DNA of 56,202 nucleotides, from positions 1 to 56,202 of the forward strand of contig JAUZNZ010000031.1 in assembly GCA_030706735.1 (NCBI GenBank). The letters are read 5' to 3'. Positions 8,343 through 18,547 of this stretch are shown piece by piece. Under the pieces are notes generated by a model. It was not told the DNA's origin and searched no databases. It saw only the letters and a program-made list of their open reading frames with translations. A program made the translations under genes and the position numbers. The stretch comes from Bacteroidota bacterium. Its GTDB lineage: Bacteria > Bacteroidota > Bacteroidia > Chitinophagales > Chitinophagaceae. Position 1 is the stretch's first letter. Each line of letters begins with the position of its first letter.

Positions 8343-10838
8343 ATGAAGAACACGCATTTTTTGATGTGGAGCCTCCTGCCGTTGAGCCTTTTGCTGTTGC
8401 CGAAGCGGGCATTTTGCCAATCAGGCGGCGGAAATAAGTTTTCGTTGGTCATTGTCAATGACCAGCGGCAGCCGGTCAGCGGGGCGACTGTCAGACTGAT
8501 CAGGAACGGAAGGGTCGTGAGCAGCAAAGTGGCCGGAGAAAACGGAGAGGCGATCTTCGAAGTCGGCGGCAGAGAAAGCGGCGGCAACAAAGGCGTCGTC
8601 GCGGGCGGCGGATATAGGGCGCTGGTCAGTTGTACGGGCTACCAACCCAAGACGACTGATGAATTTAGAATCCCTGCAGCGGGAACGGTCGGAGCGGCGG
8701 CGGGAACCTTGCGAAGGGATACGATCGAATTGCTGCCGCTCAATAAATCGCTCCAGGAGGTGACGGTGACGGCCCATACTCCACCGATCGAAAGAGTTCG
8801 GGGAAAAACGGTGGTGAACGTAGAAGCGTCGGTAACCAATATGGGCGCCACCGTGCTCGAGGTGCTGGAGCGGTCACCCGGCGTAACGGTCGACCAAAAT
8901 GGAGGGATCTCGTTGAATGGCCGACAGGGTGTTCTGGTGATGATCGACGACAGGCCCACTTATCTGTCGGGGGACGACCTGAACAATCTCCTAAGCAGCA
9001 TGAACGCCGCGCAAGTATCGCGGATCGAACTGATCCCGAATCCTACGGCCAGGTATGATGCGGCCGGAAGCGCGGGGATCATCAATATCAAGACAAAGAA
9101 AAGCAACAGTTACGGGCTGAACGGCAGCTTCACCACGACCTACGGCCAGGGCGTGTACCCCAAGAGCAATAATAGCCTGGTTCTGAACTACCGGAAAGGC
9201 TCCCTCAATTTCTTCTTCAATTATAGTTATAGCGCATCACAATACCTGACCGATCTCTTCGCTTACCGGAACTATTTCGACGGCAATAAGGACGTCATAG
9301 CCACCCTGCGGCAGCCGACCTATTTCAAAGGCACCGTATACAATAACACCCTGAAAACGGGTGCGGAATTTGACCTGTCACCCGCGACAACCATCGGCCT
9401 CGCGCTGACCGGCGTGGACATCCGCCGGAATGGAAACAATACGGCCCATGCCGATTGGCTGAAGGCCGACGGCTCGGTCGATTCCTCCATTCTGACAACA
9501 AGCACTCCCTGGGGCCTGTTCAGGAATGGCGGGGTTAACCTCCATGCCAGGCAGCGTTTATCGAAAGATGCCGACCTGAACGCCGACCTGGACTACCTGG
9601 ATTACCCTATCGAGAGAAGGCAGGATTTTGATAATCAGTTACTCGCCCCCGGGGGGTACACCGAGGTATTCCGGAGCAATATCCCCACTTCCATCCAAAT
9701 CTTTTCCGGCAAGATAGATGCATCACTAAGGGTCAGCCCGATGGTAACTTTACAGGCCGGGCTGAAGTCGTCTTCGAATCATACGGACAATGCCGCAACC
9801 TACGAGAACCTGGATAACCAGCAATGGGTGGAGGATGACAGCAGGAGCAATCATTTTATATACCGGGAAAATATCCGTGCGGGTTATGCGTCGATCGAGG
9901 GGAAGGCGCGACGGCTGAGTTACCAGGCAGGTTTGCGATATGAATACACCTCCTATACGACGCATCAGCTGGGGAATGCCACGCAGCAGGATTCTACCGT
10001 TTCCCGGGATTACCAGAGCTGGTTCCCGAGCGGTTACCTGTCTTACAGCATGGATTCCCTGAACAGTCTGACATTCACGACGGCAAGGCGGGTGGACAGG
10101 CCTCCATTTCAAAACCTCAACCCCTTTCTGTATATCATCAATAAGTATACTTACGAGACCGGCAATCCATACCTGCTCCCGCAATACAGCTGGAACTTCG
10201 AACTCAGCTACAAGTATGCTGAGCTGCTTACGGCGGGCTTGTCCTACAGCCGGCTCTCCAATTATTTCTCACAAATCTTCCTGTCAGACACGTCGAAGAC
10301 CATATTGTACTACACGCAAGGGAATGTCGGAGGAGTCGATAACCTGGGTTTATCGGCCAGCCTCAGCTGGCATCCCGTAAAAGGCTGGTCCATGGAACTG
10401 ACAGCGGTATATAATTACAAACAACTGAAGGGTTTCAACGGGAACAACTATTCCTCCACGATCAATCAGCTGAACGTGAACGCTAATAATCAGTTCGACT
10501 TCGGGAACGGCTATACCGGCGAGGTTTCCGGCTTTTATACTACCCGATCGCGCGAGGATATACAAGAACTGCTCTATCCCGCCGGGCAGGTATCCGCCGG
10601 CTTGAGCAAGGCGATACTAAAGAAAAAAGGCAGCCTGAAACTGAGCTGCCGTGATATTTTTTACACGAGTGCCATGGAAGGACTGACCTCTTTCCCGGAT
10701 GCCAGTGAATACTTCAAAATTAAAAGGGACAGCCGCATACTCGCTTTGAGCTTCACCTTCCGGTTCGGCAAGTCTTTTAATAGCCGCCGGCATCAGGACG
10801 GCGCAACGGAAGAAAAGGAAAGAACCCCGAACGAGTGA
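8343..10838 (+). CDS. Outer-membrane beta-barrel receptor (TonB-dependent receptor-like)
   Basis: This 831-residue protein has a signal peptide ending near AFCQS, a carboxypeptidase-regulatory-like beta-sandwich (about 30-115, FSLVIVNDQRQPVSGATVRL), a plug-like domain (about 140-245, with LEVLERSPGVTVD, DDRPTYLSG and the IELIPNPTARYDA segment that marks this subfamily), and a large beta-barrel to the C-terminus. It belongs to the OMP_b-brl_3 type of TonB-dependent-receptor relatives, distinct from SusC; the substrate is unknown. The ATG at 8343 is preferred over an in-frame TTG 12 bases upstream. No SusD partner follows. A 13-base direct repeat spans its stop codon. Confidence 0.9.
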   Translation: MKNTHFLMWSLLPLSLLLLPKRAFCQSGGGNKFSLVIVNDQRQPVSGATVRLIRNGRVVSSKVAGENGEAIFEVGGRESGGNKGVVAGGGYRALVSCTGYQPKTTDEFRIPAAGTVGAAAGTLRRDTIELLPLNKSLQEVTVTAHTPPIERVRGKTVVNVEASVTNMGATVLEVLERSPGVTVDQNGGISLNGRQGVLVMIDDRPTYLSGDDLNNLLSSMNAAQVSRIELIPNPTARYDAAGSAGIINIKTKKSNSYGLNGSFTTTYGQGVYPKSNNSLVLNYRKGSLNFFFNYSYSASQYLTDLFAYRNYFDGNKDVIATLRQPTYFKGTVYNNTLKTGAEFDLSPATTIGLALTGVDIRRNGNNTAHADWLKADGSVDSSILTTSTPWGLFRNGGVNLHARQRLSKDADLNADLDYLDYPIERRQDFDNQLLAPGGYTEVFRSNIPTSIQIFSGKIDASLRVSPMVTLQAGLKSSSNHTDNAATYENLDNQQWVEDDSRSNHFIYRENIRAGYASIEGKARRLSYQAGLRYEYTSYTTHQLGNATQQDSTVSRDYQSWFPSGYLSYSMDSLNSLTFTTARRVDRPPFQNLNPFLYIINKYTYETGNPYLLPQYSWNFELSYKYAELLTAGLSYSRLSNYFSQIFLSDTSKTILYYTQGNVGGVDNLGLSASLSWHPVKGWSMELTAVYNYKQLKGFNGNNYSSTINQLNVNANNQFDFGNGYTGEVSGFYTTRSREDIQELLYPAGQVSAGLSKAILKKKGSLKLSCRDIFYTSAMEGLTSFPDASEYFKIKRDSRILALSFTFRFGKSFNSRRHQDGATEEKERTPNE

Positions 10839-10856
10839 TCGCGCCCCGAACGAGTG
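10825..10856. repeat. 13-base direct repeat across the receptor stop codon
   Basis: CCCCGAACGAGTG occurs at 10825-10837 and again at 10844-10856, a 19-base period. The first copy supplies the TG of the stop codon of the receptor gene; in the second copy the matching codon would be TGG. It looks like a small tandem duplication. Confidence 0.8.
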
Positions 10857-10871
10857 GTCCAGCCCGCTAGC

Positions 10872-12212
10872 CTATTGTATCCGCGTTACCGTCATCGTAT
10901 ATTGGCCGCTCACAATGGTTTGCGTGCCATCCACGGCCGGGAATTGCAAACTGGCCGGGAACGGAGGTCCGAGGCCACCTCCGAATTGGGTGGGTTGGCC
11001 TCCGGGGCATTGGCTCTTCCAAACCGCATCCCGGATATAGTAGTTGGGATCCAGGGCGTCAAAATGTATGGAGACCGTGTTACTGTAATATAGAACGAAA
11101 CTGTTGCTTTCATAAGTAATGTTAATGGGTCCGACCGGCGGGTCGACCAAGGTAGTCGTGCATGTACTACTGTCATGGTCCAACGTAACGGTGGCATTTC
11201 GGTTGGTTATGTTAAATACGGACCCGCTGCCATTAGATATGGACACATCAAAGCTGCCCGCATCAGACCAATTGTAATAGGAGCCGGATTCATTCACACT
11301 CGGTGCAAAGTACTGAAGATAAACATGAAAAGCAGCCCCATCCACGATCCTGATCTTCGAGCGGAGAATAATTTTGGCCTTGCCGTACTGATGTGAAACG
11401 GTTGCGAAAACGGTGCTGGGTGACGGTACTTTGGCAGGAGCCGTATAAACGGCCGATGCCTCATTGGCGGTGGTGATCGTTCCAATGGTCTTATTGCCTC
11501 CCTTAATATTATTGACCGCCCAAACAGTGGTCGACACGGCGGGCCCATCCTTCACATCGTCCCATGAAGACGTATACCTGACAAAGGCCGGAAGACTTGC
11601 ATAGGGATCCGCGTCAAAATGGATCTGCTGGTCGAGGTGCATGGATTTTCCCACTCCTAATATGGCTTCCTCGGGGCTGATCCGGATATCCGGAAGCAGA
11701 TCAAAAACGGTAAAGTGCGGCGTCTGCGCAGAGACGGTTTTGTTTACGGTGTCTACGGTCACGTCGGTAAATACCTCCCAGGTTTGATCGCCGGTCTGGT
11801 ATGCTATGGCCAGCTCTGCGGGATCGAGGGTATCCACATCCTGATCGGTATAATGAAAAGTAAGGGTGACCGGTTTTTGAAACTGCTGCCCATTGGGAGT
11901 AAGGGAATGTCCCTGGTATAATCCGATCGGTACTTCGTTGGTAACCGGCTGAATAGCGATAACGGTCGGAGCCGATAAGGCGCCCGCCGGTATGGTCACC
12001 TGGAGCACTCCATCAGATGAAATGATCGTCCCCCCGCTTGCATCGATCGTCTTGCTGACCGGATCTCCGACCGGCGTACCAACGGCTGTGCGCATGGAGC
12101 TCGTGTCGTGGACATACGGAGGGACGGGGCCGCCATTTGAACCGGATTTCTTACAGCCTTGCCCGGAAAGAAGGGTCAGCAGAATAAGTAGTGCAAGTAA
12201 AAGGGATTTCAT
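10872..12212 (-). CDS. Lipoprotein with ZU5-like domain
   Basis: This 446-residue protein has a lipoprotein signal (LLSGQGC, predicted lipidated Cys20, then KKSG) and a glycine/proline-rich linker. A ZU5-like beta-sandwich follows at about 55-165, recognisable from the opening strands (TIDASGGTIISSDGVLQVTI, then PAGALSAPT) and the later HFTVFDLL. ZU5-like domains in such lipoproteins are thought to be protein-interaction or surface modules. The remaining 280 residues are beta-rich and unrecognised. The gene is convergent with the outer-membrane receptor (33 bases apart) and divergent from the histidine kinase at 12342. Confidence 0.75.
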   Translation of the reverse strand: MKSLLLALLILLTLLSGQGCKKSGSNGGPVPPYVHDTSSMRTAVGTPVGDPVSKTIDASGGTIISSDGVLQVTIPAGALSAPTVIAIQPVTNEVPIGLYQGHSLTPNGQQFQKPVTLTFHYTDQDVDTLDPAELAIAYQTGDQTWEVFTDVTVDTVNKTVSAQTPHFTVFDLLPDIRISPEEAILGVGKSMHLDQQIHFDADPYASLPAFVRYTSSWDDVKDGPAVSTTVWAVNNIKGGNKTIGTITTANEASAVYTAPAKVPSPSTVFATVSHQYGKAKIILRSKIRIVDGAAFHVYLQYFAPSVNESGSYYNWSDAGSFDVSISNGSGSVFNITNRNATVTLDHDSSTCTTTLVDPPVGPINITYESNSFVLYYSNTVSIHFDALDPNYYIRDAVWKSQCPGGQPTQFGGGLGPPFPASLQFPAVDGTQTIVSGQYTMTVTRIQ

Positions 12213-12259
12213 AAAAGCGCTTTAATGAAGCAGGTTCAAAAGTAGGTCCATGGAAAGAC

Positions 12260-12287
12260 CAGGTCAATCACCTGAAACAGTGATTTT
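12260..12287 (+). promoter_or_regulatory. Palindromic site upstream of the orphan histidine kinase
   Basis: Two overlapping inverted repeats are present: CAGGT-N5-ACCTG (12260-12274) and AATCAC-N8-GTGATT (12266-12285). The GTGATTTT part, read toward the kinase gene, recurs upstream of the paralogous kinase at 23780. It is a candidate regulator site about 55 bases before the start. Confidence 0.35.
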
Positions 12288-12341
12288 GGGAAGAAGGCTT
12301 GCTAATCTCGGGCAGAATAGTAAACTTTATGCTAATCGCTC

Positions 12342-14318
12342 ATGCATAATGCCGTCATGCACATCTTTAAATCGCAGATTCTTCTGGTATTTTCGCTGTT
12401 TTCTTTGCCCCTGGTCGCCCAGGACCTGAGGGCAGGTCGCATGCACGAGAAGTATTTGCGTGAAAAGAACGATTCACAGAGAATAAAATATCATCTTACC
12501 TATATTGCCTTGCTTGACAACCCGGATCAGGCGGAGGCGGAAATGACGTTGGTAAAGGAGGAGTTGCGAAAGTCTCCAAATGTTGCCTTGTCCTGCCTGA
12601 TGTTGTATTACGAAGGTCAGCTAAAGTATAATGAAGGGAATTATTTAGAAAGCATTATTTCCTGCAGCCGCAGCCTGAAGATCTATCAGCCTGCAGCGGG
12701 GAAGGGCACTCCCGATCTGACCCCGGGCAATATTTACATTATGCTGGGTCTGGCCTACTCCATGATCAATGATTGGGAGAATGCCCAGCTTAATTATCAG
12801 CATGCCATCCGCGAGAATGAAAAGACCAGCGATTCGGCAGGTACGGCGCTGGCCTATATGAACATGGCCTATATCTATTTCGATGTCAATGACTGGGAGA
12901 ACGCCAGGCTGACGCTTAAAAGGGGGATGGCCTACCTGAACGCCAATAGCAGCAAGATCTACCAAATCTCCATTTATGCGAGCCTTGCCGAAGCCTGCAG
13001 CAGGGATCACAAGTTGGAGGAGGCAAGGACCTATTTAACAAAAAGCGACTCATTGACACGCATCTACCAGGATGCAACGAGTAATACGTTTGTTTTCAAA
13101 GCCAGAGGAGAGTATGAACTGAGTAAAAAGAATTATCCCGGATCGCTTGCCGCTGAACTTGACGAACTGCGGAATGCCCGTATCTGGGGAGATTCTTCTT
13201 TTGTAGCCGGCGCTATGGAGAGCATGGCCAGGGTATACCTTGCCATGAAAAGATACAAAGAGGCGGAGTACTACCTGAACCTTAGCAAGGACATTGCCGT
13301 TAAGCACAATTACATGCCTCAGAGGAAGTATACGTTGAAGCAACTGTTCCTCCTTTACAAAGAAAGCAAGCAGTCTCAAAAGGCGATTGAGATGGCCGAT
13401 GAATTAATTACCATTTCTGACAGTCTGGCCACTGTGCAAAACAATAACCGGCGGATCATCATGGATGCGGTGTTTGAATCGGAAAACAGGGAAAAGAAAA
13501 TTGCAAGCCTCGAACAGGAGCGGGAATTGGAACTGCTCAGGCTCAAAGAAAAAAACATATTTAATTATCTTTTGATAGCGGGCGTCGTTATATTGACGGT
13601 CATCAGTTTACTCTCGTACCGGACCTACAAGCAGAAGCAGCGGTTGCAGCAACAGCGGATCCGTGAATTGGAAAAGGACAGACAATTGGTTGTCGTCGAT
13701 GCCATTTTGAAGGGACAGGAGGAAGAACGGATCCGCCTGGCCAGGGATCTGCATGACGGACTCGGCGGGCTATTATCCGGCGTAAAATTTTCTTTAAGCA
13801 ATATGAAAAACAACCTGCTCATTACTCCCGAAAATATGGCCGTATTTGAACGGTCCTTGGATATGCTCGATAGCTCGATCAAGGAATTGAGAAGGGTGGC
13901 GCATAACATGATGCCGGAAATGCTCACAAAATACGGCCTTGACGAGGCACTGAAGGAATATTGCCATAGCATTAATCATGCAAAACTGCTGACCGTGACC
14001 TACCAGTCGCATGGCATGAGCAAGCGGCTCGATCAGTCGACGGAGATCATCATTTACCGGATCGTCCAGGAGTTACTGAACAACATCCTGAAACATGCCG
14101 GTGCGACGGACGTATTTGTTCAATTGATCAGAGAAGAGAGCCGGCTCAGCGTCGTCGTTGAGGATAATGGCAAGGGCTTTGACGCAAATCTTCCCGAAAA
14201 TAAAGAAGGCGCCGGCCTGGTGAATGTTCGCAGCCGGGTAGACTATCTGAAGGGCCGCCTTGCGATACATGCCGAACCTGGCAAAGGCACGTTGATAAAT
14301 ATTGAGTTTAGCGTCTGA
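12342..14318 (+). CDS. TPR-containing sensor histidine kinase (NarX/HPK7 type), orphan
   Basis: This 658-residue protein has a signal peptide, a TPR-like helical sensor region (about 30-370), a membrane helix (about 406-426) and a coiled coil. A HisKA_3 dimerisation domain follows with the phospho-accepting histidine in RLARDLHDGLGG (about 467-478), then an HATPase domain (about 560-658, QELLNNILKHAGA, VEDNGKGFD, GLVNVRSRV). It should phosphorylate a NarL-type regulator, but none is adjacent; the only one in the window (21103) is paired with a paralogous kinase. Two ATGs (12342 and 12357) are possible starts. A MacB-like permease follows 105 bases downstream. Confidence 0.88.
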   Translation: MHNAVMHIFKSQILLVFSLFSLPLVAQDLRAGRMHEKYLREKNDSQRIKYHLTYIALLDNPDQAEAEMTLVKEELRKSPNVALSCLMLYYEGQLKYNEGNYLESIISCSRSLKIYQPAAGKGTPDLTPGNIYIMLGLAYSMINDWENAQLNYQHAIRENEKTSDSAGTALAYMNMAYIYFDVNDWENARLTLKRGMAYLNANSSKIYQISIYASLAEACSRDHKLEEARTYLTKSDSLTRIYQDATSNTFVFKARGEYELSKKNYPGSLAAELDELRNARIWGDSSFVAGAMESMARVYLAMKRYKEAEYYLNLSKDIAVKHNYMPQRKYTLKQLFLLYKESKQSQKAIEMADELITISDSLATVQNNNRRIIMDAVFESENREKKIASLEQERELELLRLKEKNIFNYLLIAGVVILTVISLLSYRTYKQKQRLQQQRIRELEKDRQLVVVDAILKGQEEERIRLARDLHDGLGGLLSGVKFSLSNMKNNLLITPENMAVFERSLDMLDSSIKELRRVAHNMMPEMLTKYGLDEALKEYCHSINHAKLLTVTYQSHGMSKRLDQSTEIIIYRIVQELLNNILKHAGATDVFVQLIREESRLSVVVEDNGKGFDANLPENKEGAGLVNVRSRVDYLKGRLAIHAEPGKGTLINIEFSV

Positions 14319-14423
14319 ATCACTCCCGAAAACCTCTGCTTTAGATAGGATTAACACGGCATTTGTCGGAATTCTCATTTTTTGTAGCTATATTTTAAAG
14401 ACCTTAGTACAAAGCCCCTTTTC

Positions 14424-16895
14424 ATGTTCCGAAATTATCTGTTGATCACGCTCCGGCATTTCAAGCGGCAGAAATTTTTTTCCCTGTTGAATATCTTTGG
14501 GCTCGCCCTCGGTCTGGCCAGCGCCATCCTCATTTTCTTGTATGTGGGCGACGAGTTGCGCTATGATAATATGCAGCCCTACTACAAGGACACCTATCGG
14601 ATCGGATGTACGTTCACCAACCCCGACGGCCAACGCTTTGAGAATACCGTCGCGCCGGGTTTTTTCATGCGTTATCTGAAAGACAATCGCAGCGAGATCC
14701 GGTTCACGAGCCGCATTGACAATGTTGGGTATCCTACCTCGCTAAATTATAAGCCGGCCGATAAGATCGTCCTTACCGAAAAGATCGTCTGGGCCGAGCC
14801 GGGTTTTGATAAATTGCTGTATTTCGATCTGCTGAAGGGGGATCGCCGGCAAATGTTCGAAAATTTCAACAGTATCCTGTTAAGCGAGACGGGAGCGCGA
14901 AACTTGTTTGGACGGGAAGATCCCATGGGGAAGGTCATCGCCCTGAAGCACTCCTTCGCGACAAGGGGCAAAGAACTGAATGTGCAGGTGACCGGCGTTT
15001 ACCGGGACTATCCCGCGAATTCACATTTTAAGCCCGACTATATCATCAATATGAATGCCCTACATGCTGTGTATGGGGATCAGTATGCCGAGTACCTGGA
15101 GGCCCCTCGTTTTGGCCGGGTTACCGAGTTCTTTGAGAGTTATATCGTGTTAAAACCGGGCGCGGACATCAAACCGATCAATGCCGTTTTGAATACCCTG
15201 GCCCACCAAATGCTTGCCTCCAGCGCCGGGGTGGCGCCGAACGGGTCAAAATTTGAGGGCTTCACCATTAAGCTGGCGGATATTCATTTCGATCCGAAGA
15301 ATCTGTGGGAAGACAATACCAACACCCATGGAGACAAGGTTTATCTCACCATTTTCAGCATTATTGCCGTGATGGTCATGGTCATCGCCTGTATCAACTA
15401 TACCAACCTGGCCACCGCACGGTCGGTGAAAAGATCGAAAGAGGTGGGGCTCCGTAAATCCTTCGGTGGCATGCGTTTCGGGATCGCCACGCAGTTCTTT
15501 CTCGAATCCTTCATCATGACCTGCTGCGCCCTCTTGATGTCCTTACTATTGGTACTGTTATTTCTCCATCCATTCAACCAGGTGGCCCATAAGTCATTTT
15601 CCATGGCCTCCCTGTTCGATCCCTACATGATGATCATCGTCGGGGTTATCGTGCTCTTCATGACCTTCGTGGCCGGATTCTATCCCGCAGTATATTTATC
15701 GGCCTTTCAGCCTGTAAAGGTGTTGAAGGGGCAGATGGTAAGAGGCAAGGCGGCTGAATTCCTACGAAAAGGCCTGGTTACGGTCCAATATACGGTTTCC
15801 CTGGGCCTGGTCATTTATACCCTGATCGTCATTCAGCAGATGGACCAGTTGAAGACCACCAAATTGAATGAACAAGGCAGCCAGATGCTTGCCATCCGAT
15901 TCGGCGGCATCGCCCAGCAGGAGCGTTTTGAGACATTCAAACAGACCGTACTGCAGGATCCGCAGATCGAGCACGTGACTATGGGAAATCATTTGCCTAG
16001 GCTTGATTATTTTGGATTTATCGGCCGGACATTCAAGTTCCCTGCACTGGGGAATAAGGATCTGCAATGGAACCAGCTCAGCGTGGAATATGATTTCCCA
16101 AAGACCTTTCAATTGAAATTCATCGCCGGCAGGGATTTTCAAATCGGTGATCTCAGTGACAGCAATTCACTGATCTTGAATGAGGCAGCCGTTCAGGCCC
16201 TCAATAAGCCCATCCCCGACATTATGGGGACGATGGTCAGGGATCCGCAGGATAGTGTCCGGCTCTACCGCGTGATCGGGGTGGTCAGGAATTTTCCGTT
16301 CCGATCCATGCACCAGCCCATCGAACCCCTGGTGCTCAATCCGCATCTCGACCGGATCGACAAGATCGCCTACATAAAATTACCGGTCGGGAAATTCCAG
16401 GAGAAGATTGCGGATATCGAAAAGAAGTGGAAAGCCGCTTTTCCCGGAGCTGGATTCGATCATTGGTTCGTCAGTGACGAGTTTAACCGGATGTACCAGG
16501 TGGAAAACACCATTTCCTCGCTTGCCAAAATATTTGCCGTTCTTGCGATCCTGATCACGATCCTGGGCGTATTGAGCCTGGCGTCCTATACAGCGGAACA
16601 GCGCACCAAGGAGATCGGGATCAGAAAGGTGCTCGGGGCGGGGGACAGGCAAGTGATTGCCCTGTTTGCCTCGGTATTTCTCAAAATATTCATCGTATCC
16701 AGCCTCATAGCCATTCCGGTCTCCTGGTTCTTTGCCAACAAATGGCTGCAAGGCTTTGTATACCGGGTTTCGATCGGCCCGATGGTTTTTATACTCAGTC
16801 TGCTTGGACTTTTGGCCATTACCCTGTTGACGGTGGGTTATGAGGTCTGGAAGTCCGCGAGGGCGAATCCCGTTGCGGCGTTGCGCACGGAATAA
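14424..16895 (+). CDS. ABC transporter permease, FtsX/MacB-like (second paralogue)
   Basis: This 823-residue inner-membrane protein has the same two-fold MacB core and FtsX layout as the gene at 4878: a first helix at about 20-42 (LLNIFGLALGLASAILIFL), an FtsX domain with IACINYTNLATARSVKRSKE (about 320-340) and a C-terminal FtsX domain containing KEIGIRKVLGAGD. The signature segments are shared, but the sequences are well diverged. No ATP-binding subunit is adjacent. It lies downstream of a TPR histidine kinase in the same direction, which suggests, but does not prove, that the kinase controls it. Confidence 0.92.
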   Translation: MFRNYLLITLRHFKRQKFFSLLNIFGLALGLASAILIFLYVGDELRYDNMQPYYKDTYRIGCTFTNPDGQRFENTVAPGFFMRYLKDNRSEIRFTSRIDNVGYPTSLNYKPADKIVLTEKIVWAEPGFDKLLYFDLLKGDRRQMFENFNSILLSETGARNLFGREDPMGKVIALKHSFATRGKELNVQVTGVYRDYPANSHFKPDYIINMNALHAVYGDQYAEYLEAPRFGRVTEFFESYIVLKPGADIKPINAVLNTLAHQMLASSAGVAPNGSKFEGFTIKLADIHFDPKNLWEDNTNTHGDKVYLTIFSIIAVMVMVIACINYTNLATARSVKRSKEVGLRKSFGGMRFGIATQFFLESFIMTCCALLMSLLLVLLFLHPFNQVAHKSFSMASLFDPYMMIIVGVIVLFMTFVAGFYPAVYLSAFQPVKVLKGQMVRGKAAEFLRKGLVTVQYTVSLGLVIYTLIVIQQMDQLKTTKLNEQGSQMLAIRFGGIAQQERFETFKQTVLQDPQIEHVTMGNHLPRLDYFGFIGRTFKFPALGNKDLQWNQLSVEYDFPKTFQLKFIAGRDFQIGDLSDSNSLILNEAAVQALNKPIPDIMGTMVRDPQDSVRLYRVIGVVRNFPFRSMHQPIEPLVLNPHLDRIDKIAYIKLPVGKFQEKIADIEKKWKAAFPGAGFDHWFVSDEFNRMYQVENTISSLAKIFAVLAILITILGVLSLASYTAEQRTKEIGIRKVLGAGDRQVIALFASVFLKIFIVSSLIAIPVSWFFANKWLQGFVYRVSIGPMVFILSLLGLLAITLLTVGYEVWKSARANPVAALRTE

Positions 16896-16938
16896 ATGTC
16901 CGGCTCAAACCATCTTCTTTGTATCTTGGGTTTGCAAG

Positions 16939-18072
16939 ATGAAACTGAGCAAAGGTCAATTCTATTTAGCCATATTAGTTACCTGGGTCGCCCTGTCCTT
17001 GCTGTATCAATCGATCTGGATATTCAGCGGAAAGACGGGAGCGGAGATCCTGGCCGTCTATAAGAGCCCGAGACGGGGGATAACCTGGATGGAGGCCCGG
17101 TATGCGGTCGATGGCAAGATCTACTATGGGAACTACCTGCAGGACGGATTTGAGGTCGGTAAACGATCCTTTGAGATCAGATACCTCCGTTTTGCGCCCG
17201 GCATTTCGAGATCAAATACGTTTGCGATCAATTGGGGAACGCTGATCATGGCATTCGCTCTGGTCTGGGTCATCACGTCGATCGCTTTTTTGCGAAAGGA
17301 TATTATTTCAGGTGGGGCGAGCATCCTCATTCAAGCAAAATGGCCACCCGTCCGGATCGTGAATAATCAGGTCGATGAGGCCGGATCGTCTGATACGCAG
17401 GTGGCGGGTCCCGAGGCCAAGGCCCCTACGGAGGCGGAACAGGCGTTGAAGGCCGATCTGATGAAACAGGCTGCATCTGTTCTAAAGGAGGGGATCAGGG
17501 CAAGCGTGTACAAATTCAACCCGAATGCGATCGCGATCTTTGTGGTTTATGTTTTTTTCTTCTTCTGGTATTTCGCTTCCATGCTAAATGGATCGCTCGG
17601 ATATCCCGGGCTGATTTCATTCGGCATCCTATTGGTTTTTGTTCCCCTGTATGTGCAGAACACGAATAATCCCCTGTTTAAGGCGAAGATCCCGGACGGA
17701 GGCAGTCTTGTCTTCTCCGCCGAAGGGGTACAGATCAAGGATATGCTGTATTCCCTTGCGGATATCAACGCGGCCGTCGTTTACCTCGAATCGTTCCGGG
17801 GCTTCACCTACCGGGAATCCACGACGATCGGACAGGCCAGGACGGTCAGTTCCGGAGACAACAATAAGATCTCCTTCCGTTTCGGCCAGGAAGTGATCGA
17901 CCTCACTTTTATATTGGCGCGGTCGTCGGAGTACTGGGCGTTCAGGGATTTGATGGGCGAATGGTCGGCCAAAGGGGTGAATGTTCTTCTGGAAAGGGCA
18001 TTTGATGACCATTATATCATCCGGGAGATGGCCCATTTCCAGGAGGCCCCGGATAAAAAACGCCGTTCGTAG
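16939..18072 (+). CDS. Hypothetical multi-pass membrane protein (DUF3592-like N-terminus)
   Basis: This 377-residue protein has an N-terminal helix (about 8-30), a small extracytoplasmic beta domain, a second helix (about 96-115), a long cytoplasmic segment, two close helices (about 195-237) and a C-terminal soluble domain. The first 115 residues, with a conserved-looking AEILAVYKSPRRG..W.EARYAVDGK pattern between two helices, resemble DUF3592. The C-terminal part (VFSAEGVQIKDMLYSLADINA onward) looks like a PH-like beta domain but is not assigned. The start is at 16939; a TATCTTGG -7-like element (16922-16929) ends nine bases before it. Confidence 0.65.
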   Translation: MKLSKGQFYLAILVTWVALSLLYQSIWIFSGKTGAEILAVYKSPRRGITWMEARYAVDGKIYYGNYLQDGFEVGKRSFEIRYLRFAPGISRSNTFAINWGTLIMAFALVWVITSIAFLRKDIISGGASILIQAKWPPVRIVNNQVDEAGSSDTQVAGPEAKAPTEAEQALKADLMKQAASVLKEGIRASVYKFNPNAIAIFVVYVFFFFWYFASMLNGSLGYPGLISFGILLVFVPLYVQNTNNPLFKAKIPDGGSLVFSAEGVQIKDMLYSLADINAAVVYLESFRGFTYRESTTIGQARTVSSGDNNKISFRFGQEVIDLTFILARSSEYWAFRDLMGEWSAKGVNVLLERAFDDHYIIREMAHFQEAPDKKRRS

Positions 18073-18140
18073 GCTGAAAACGGCCGTAGGGAAAGTGGCC
18101 TTGAAAGTACGGGCATTTTGTACTTACTTGCGCCTTCATC

Positions 18141-18545
18141 ATGAAAGTATATTCCCTATTGGTCATTGTGGCTGTGGTCAGCTGCCTTGCCGCCTGCAAA
18201 AAAGAACAACCTCCATACGAAAACCACTTCACGCAAGAACGGATCGTGCGGTATGAGCTGTATACCACGAAAGACTTCTCGGACGAGAGTAATAATATCC
18301 AATTCAGCCTGACCATGCGAAAGGTTGGTAAAACCCTCTTCGACTCCACGCTGGCCACGATGAAGATATCGGAGATCCCGGATTCCGCCCACCGGATCAT
18401 CATTGAAAGACGGGTGCCCCGCAACGATACATCGCGCCTGGCCGTCGGGTTCGACTATGCGATCGAAAACGTCGGGAATTCCTGGTATGTCGATGAATTT
18501 CCGGCCGGCGATACGCTCAAGGTGGTCCGGTTCTCCTTCAAATGA
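18141..18545 (+). CDS. Small hypothetical lipoprotein
   Basis: This 134-residue protein has a lipoprotein signal peptide (hydrophobic 5-18, LAAC lipobox, predicted lipidated Cys19, followed by KKEQ) and a beta-rich soluble domain with alternating strands (YELYTTKDFSDES, IQFSLTMRK, KVVRFSFK at the end). I do not recognise a family. It follows the membrane protein by 68 bases and is convergent with the large hydrolase, whose end is only two bases away. Confidence 0.7.
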   Translation: MKVYSLLVIVAVVSCLAACKKEQPPYENHFTQERIVRYELYTTKDFSDESNNIQFSLTMRKVGKTLFDSTLATMKISEIPDSAHRIIIERRVPRNDTSRLAVGFDYAIENVGNSWYVDEFPAGDTLKVVRFSFK

Positions 18546-18547
18546 TT

